Source: Halarcobacter sp.
GTDB lineage: Bacteria > Campylobacterota > Campylobacteria > Campylobacterales > Arcobacteraceae
NCBI GenBank assembly: GCA_030145305.1
Contig: JAQYVX010000009.1
Span: 1-64,000, forward strand
Length of the DNA: 64,000 bases
Reading direction: 5' to 3'
A program made the translations under genes and the position numbers. Every line of letters begins with the position of its first letter. Position 1 is the first letter of the stretch. The notes below the pieces were generated by a model, which saw only the letters and a list, made by a program, of their open reading frames with translations, made no database searches and was not told the DNA's origin. Shown here in pieces: positions 61,197-64,000 of this stretch.

Positions 61197-61898
61197 ATGA
61201 AAAAAATTGTTTTAGTTTTATTTCTCTCAATTAGTTTATTTGCAGTTGATTTAATTAAACTTCCCATTGTAGGAATAGAAGTTATGCATACTTATTTAGA
61301 TGGTCAAACAGAAGATATAACTATTCAAAGAGAAGTTGATGAAGTTTGTATGCAAATACCAATAAATGTAGAAATGATTCAATCTAAAGATTTAGCTTCA
61401 GAAAATGTAAATTCAAAATGTAAAAAAACTTTTGTTACAACAAAAGGACTTATTCAGCCTTTGAAACTTCAAAAAGGAGTTACAACTGTAGCTGAAATTG
61501 AAGTCTTAGATTTCATTTTAAATAAATCCTCAAAAAATCCTTCAAAAAATATTTTAGTAGATAGTAGAAAATCAGATTGGTTTAATTCAGGAACAATTCC
61601 AAGCGCAATTAATATACCTTTTGATGAACTAGAATATGATGAAGAATTTGAAGAAGAATATCAAAGAGCCTATAAAAATTTGGGTGTTAAAATTTTAGGA
61701 AAAAATAAATTTGATTTTAAAAATGCTAAAACTGTTCTGTTCTTTTGTAATGGTTCATGGTGTTCTCAATCTCCAAGAGCTATAAAAATGTTAATAAGAT
61801 TTGGCTATCCAGAAGAGAAAATTTTATGGTACAGAGGTGGAATCGCAGCTTGGGCTGGTGTTTCTTTAAGTTTGACAAAAAATATGGAGACTAAATAG
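61197..61898 (+). CDS. periplasmic rhodanese-domain protein
   Basis: 233 aa from the ATG at 61197, chosen for AGAAGGA upstream and because a signal peptide then begins (MKKIVLVLFLSISLFAV). The N-terminal 100 residues are of unknown fold. The rhodanese domain (about residues 105-225) has NILVDSRKSDWFNSGTIPSAINIPF and the active-site loop FFCNGSWCSQSPRAIKML, followed by WYRGGIAAW. The loop has two cysteines (CNGSWC); the second, in CSQSPRA, aligns with the catalytic position. Role: transfer or oxidation of sulfane sulfur in the periplasm. Confidence 0.88.
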   Translation: MKKIVLVLFLSISLFAVDLIKLPIVGIEVMHTYLDGQTEDITIQREVDEVCMQIPINVEMIQSKDLASENVNSKCKKTFVTTKGLIQPLKLQKGVTTVAEIEVLDFILNKSSKNPSKNILVDSRKSDWFNSGTIPSAINIPFDELEYDEEFEEEYQRAYKNLGVKILGKNKFDFKNAKTVLFFCNGSWCSQSPRAIKMLIRFGYPEEKILWYRGGIAAWAGVSLSLTKNMETK

Positions 61899-61903
61899 TC
61901 TCC
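61886..61903. terminator. terminator after the rhodanese gene
   Basis: GGAGACT (61886-61892), loop AAAT, AGTCTCC (61897-61903), followed by ACATTTT. It contains the rhodanese stop codon. Confidence 0.7.
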
Positions 61904-61913
61904 ACATTTTAAT

Positions 61914-64000
61914 TTATTGCATATATCTTTTTAAAGCTTCTGCAAGTTCTCTATTTGTAGGACCTGAATTAATAGCTTGTTCATTTTTTACAGCAGGATT
62001 AGTAGCAGGAGCTTTATTAAAAAGCTTATTTAAATCTAAACCTTTTATATGTAGTTTATCTTCTACTTTCTTTTTTAATTTATCTGCCTTTTCTTTTACT
62101 TTTTTCCCATATTTACTCTTTAAGAAAGCTTTTGTATCAACTTTTACCTTAGGGTTTGAAAGGCTTCCTTTAACAGTAGTATCAAAAGTATATTTTGTAA
62201 TTGTTGCTTGAATCAAAGCATTTATTGAGTTTTCATCAAGATTAATTGTACTACTTGGAACTTTTATTTTTGTATATTTACTTTGCATATCAACAAAAGC
62301 ATTTATGATATTCTCTTTTATATCACTTTTTATTTCTACTTTTTTATAAACCTCTTTTGTTAAATCAAACTTTGCAAAAGCATTTATAATATCTGAGTAT
62401 TCATTTTTTATAAATCTACCATCTAATAGATTTCCACCTATTTTTCCAACTTTTGAAGCTAAATTATAGTCAACATCAATATTAGATTTAGAAGTAAAAA
62501 TTTCTGGATAATATAACATATTAAATAAAGATTTTATTTCAACACCATCAATTTTTGCTTTAAAGATATCGTTTAAAAGATTAAAATTAATATTTCCATC
62601 AAATAATGATGTTTTACCATCAACACTCAAAGTATCAGCATTTTGTTTAATATTACCATCAACTTTTGCCGTACCTCTTAGTTTTGTTTGAGTAAGGTCA
62701 TAAAGCTTTGAAAGGTCTGCTATATTTAGTACATAATCACTTATAAACTCAGCATTTGATATATCAAAAATAGCTTTTTCCATATTTAAATCACTAACAC
62801 TAGTATTTAAATCAACTTTTGAAATAGCTTGTGTTTTTACTAAATCTGTAGTAACAACACCATCAAAAAGTAATGGTTTTACCAGTTTTTGGGCAAACTC
62901 TTTATTTACTACTTTATTGTTAACTTTACCATCAAAAAGGCTTGTAATGATTTTTCCATTAAGGTTTTTTATATCAGCACTTTTTATTTTTGCATCAATA
63001 TTTATTAAACCATCTGCATAATTTGCTTGATTTACTAAAGTTAAAAGTGATTGAATTTTTGCTTGATTTACTAAAACATTAATATATTCAGCTTCGCTAT
63101 TTACAACTTTTATATCATATTTTGTATCACTTTCAAATATATCCGAGTTTCCATCAATTAGAATAACTCCATTATCAACACTAGCTTTTCCATTTGTAGA
63201 AAAAGAGCCATTATATTTTTGATTTATAAGAGTTTCTAATTTTGACAAATCTTTTACAAAAAGAGAATAATCTGTATTTATAAGAGATGTTTTTAAATTT
63301 ACGCTAGCTTCTTTTATATTCAAGTTTGCAATTGAACTATCAAAATCAACCTTTGTAGTTGCCATATTTGGAATTAATTTTGTATTTGTATTTGCAGAAA
63401 AACTAATTGGAGTTTCTGGATTTTGTTTTAATTCTTTATTTATAATTTTTGCGTTTAAAATACCATTTGAAATTTTTGTTGTGACGATACCATCTAAAGA
63501 AGAAATATCAGCATTTTTAATATCTGCATTAATATCTAAATTACCATTTGCATAAATTGGTTGATTTACTATATTTAAAAGTTCTTCGATTTTTGCATTT
63601 TTCATATTTAATAAAATATTACTTGGTTTAAAATCCACTAATTGTACATCATATGATGTATCACTAGAAGCTAAAGAAGTTGTTCCATTTACAAGTGCAA
63701 GTTCTTGGTTACCTTTAAGACTACCTTTTGTAGAAAAAGGACCATTTAATTTTTGTTTTGTGATATTTTCTAAAGCTGAAAGTTCTTTTATATTTATATC
63801 ATAATTTAAATCAACACTTTTTGCAAAAATATTTAAAGCTCCCGCTATATTAATAGTAGAGTTATCATCAATACTTGCATTAAAAAGGATTTCGTTTGTA
63901 GTTAATTTAAAATCATTAACTTTCATCTGAACATCTTTTTGTCCGTCATTTACTTTATTTTCAATTATTGACGCCACATAAGAATTTCCCGGACTTGTAA
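61914..64000 (-). CDS. AsmA-like envelope protein, N-terminus cut by the window edge
   Basis: The frame is open to the right edge. The GTG at 63977 is only an internal valine candidate, preceded by in-frame codons for TSPGNSY. At least 694 residues are visible, rich in beta strands and Asn/Asp/Ser. From about residue 59 after that GTG, a unit of about 180 residues repeats: YDINIKELSALENITKQKL, YSLFVKDLSKLETLINQKY and YVLNIADLSKLYDLTQTKL start three successive copies. Each is followed by an LLNIVNQ/LLTLVNQ/LFNMLYY-type block. A coiled, Lys-rich tail (KVKEKADKLKKKVEDKL) ends the protein. This fits AsmA/TamB-like proteins that span the periplasm and move or organise lipids. Confidence 0.75.
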   Translation of the reverse strand, partial: TSPGNSYVASIIENKVNDGQKDVQMKVNDFKLTTNEILFNASIDDNSTINIAGALNIFAKSVDLNYDINIKELSALENITKQKLNGPFSTKGSLKGNQELALVNGTTSLASSDTSYDVQLVDFKPSNILLNMKNAKIEELLNIVNQPIYANGNLDINADIKNADISSLDGIVTTKISNGILNAKIINKELKQNPETPISFSANTNTKLIPNMATTKVDFDSSIANLNIKEASVNLKTSLINTDYSLFVKDLSKLETLINQKYNGSFSTNGKASVDNGVILIDGNSDIFESDTKYDIKVVNSEAEYINVLVNQAKIQSLLTLVNQANYADGLINIDAKIKSADIKNLNGKIITSLFDGKVNNKVVNKEFAQKLVKPLLFDGVVTTDLVKTQAISKVDLNTSVSDLNMEKAIFDISNAEFISDYVLNIADLSKLYDLTQTKLRGTAKVDGNIKQNADTLSVDGKTSLFDGNINFNLLNDIFKAKIDGVEIKSLFNMLYYPEIFTSKSNIDVDYNLASKVGKIGGNLLDGRFIKNEYSDIINAFAKFDLTKEVYKKVEIKSDIKENIINAFVDMQSKYTKIKVPSSTINLDENSINALIQATITKYTFDTTVKGSLSNPKVKVDTKAFLKSKYGKKVKEKADKLKKKVEDKLHIKGLDLNKLFNKAPATNPAVKNEQAINSGPTNRELAEALKRYMQ

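Overview
The window is about 30% GC or less and reads as a chromosome segment of an Arcobacter-type member of the Campylobacterota (Arcobacteraceae). The clues are AT-rich codon use, TATAAT -10 boxes with mostly weak -35 boxes, a NifS/NifU pair beside a SUF operon, histidine kinases with an HQWRQPL H-box, and OprD-type and BCCT genes that suggest a marine or estuarine life. The species call is inference. I see no rRNA, tRNA, CRISPR array, insertion sequence or prophage. Gene density is high, and no stretch above 300 bases is left empty once the selenoprotein gene described below is counted.

Layout. 1-1667: end of a type VI secretion VgrG and a downstream M23-like candidate effector. 1676-3992: nifS-nifU with an operator. 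4125-7327: a six-gene operon-like run with MlaE- and MlaD-like genes, a lipoprotein, DUF4177, YidD-like and TM2 genes, but no Mla ATPase. 7432-9051: polar amino acid ABC binding protein and permease. 9137-9947: small membrane proteins resembling ElaB/YqjD-YqjE-YqjK. 9958-10915: GNAT and MarR. 11118-16281: sufBCDSE-sufT. 16319-18154: YuiF-like antiporter and a small membrane protein. 18171-24493: TetR-controlled RND efflux operon. 24689-31909: assimilatory sulfate reduction (cysG, DUF2061, APS reductase, cysD, cysN, sulfite reductase) followed by an Rrf2 regulator. 31926-33206: DUF2254 membrane protein. 33384-44626: a betaine-type uptake and catabolism operon (OprD porin, RidA, aldehyde dehydrogenase, M19-like protein, BCCT carrier, a large unknown protein, YdeP-like molybdoenzyme) behind a GntR/FCD regulator. 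44719-46703: SelO and a divergent selenocysteine thioredoxin. 46814-49501: two Cys/Met-metabolism PLP enzymes. 49533-54235: metal-binding protein with a NicO-family transporter, a divergent Fur-family regulator and nhaA. 54254-57175: a large sensor kinase. 57400-60366: AraC regulator, DMT and APC carriers. 60400-61898: SDR and a periplasmic rhodanese. 61914-64000: AsmA-like repeat protein cut by the window edge.

Most notable points. (1) At 46338-46703 a periplasmic thioredoxin has an in-frame TGA exactly where the first cysteine of CxxC belongs. A hairpin follows whose GGT apical loop sits 18 nt after the TGA, the spacing of the E. coli fdhF SECIS; ordinary ORF calling loses this gene. (2) nifSU and suf, the two Fe-S assembly systems, carry the same 25-bp operator, identical at 20 of 25 positions. 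(3) The betaine-type operon has a strong operator around its -10 box, an internal terminator, an M19-like protein that has lost its HxD motif, and an 804-residue protein of unknown family. (4) A Nur-box-like operator pair lies between a metal-binding protein/NicO operon and its Fur-type regulator. (5) Three genes have a TATAAT placed so close to the ATG that leaderless mRNAs are expected.

Many genes concern sulfur, iron-sulfur and redox chemistry: sulfate reduction to sulfide, transsulfuration enzymes, two cysteine desulfurases, two Fe-S scaffolds, a rhodanese, SelO and a Sec-thioredoxin.
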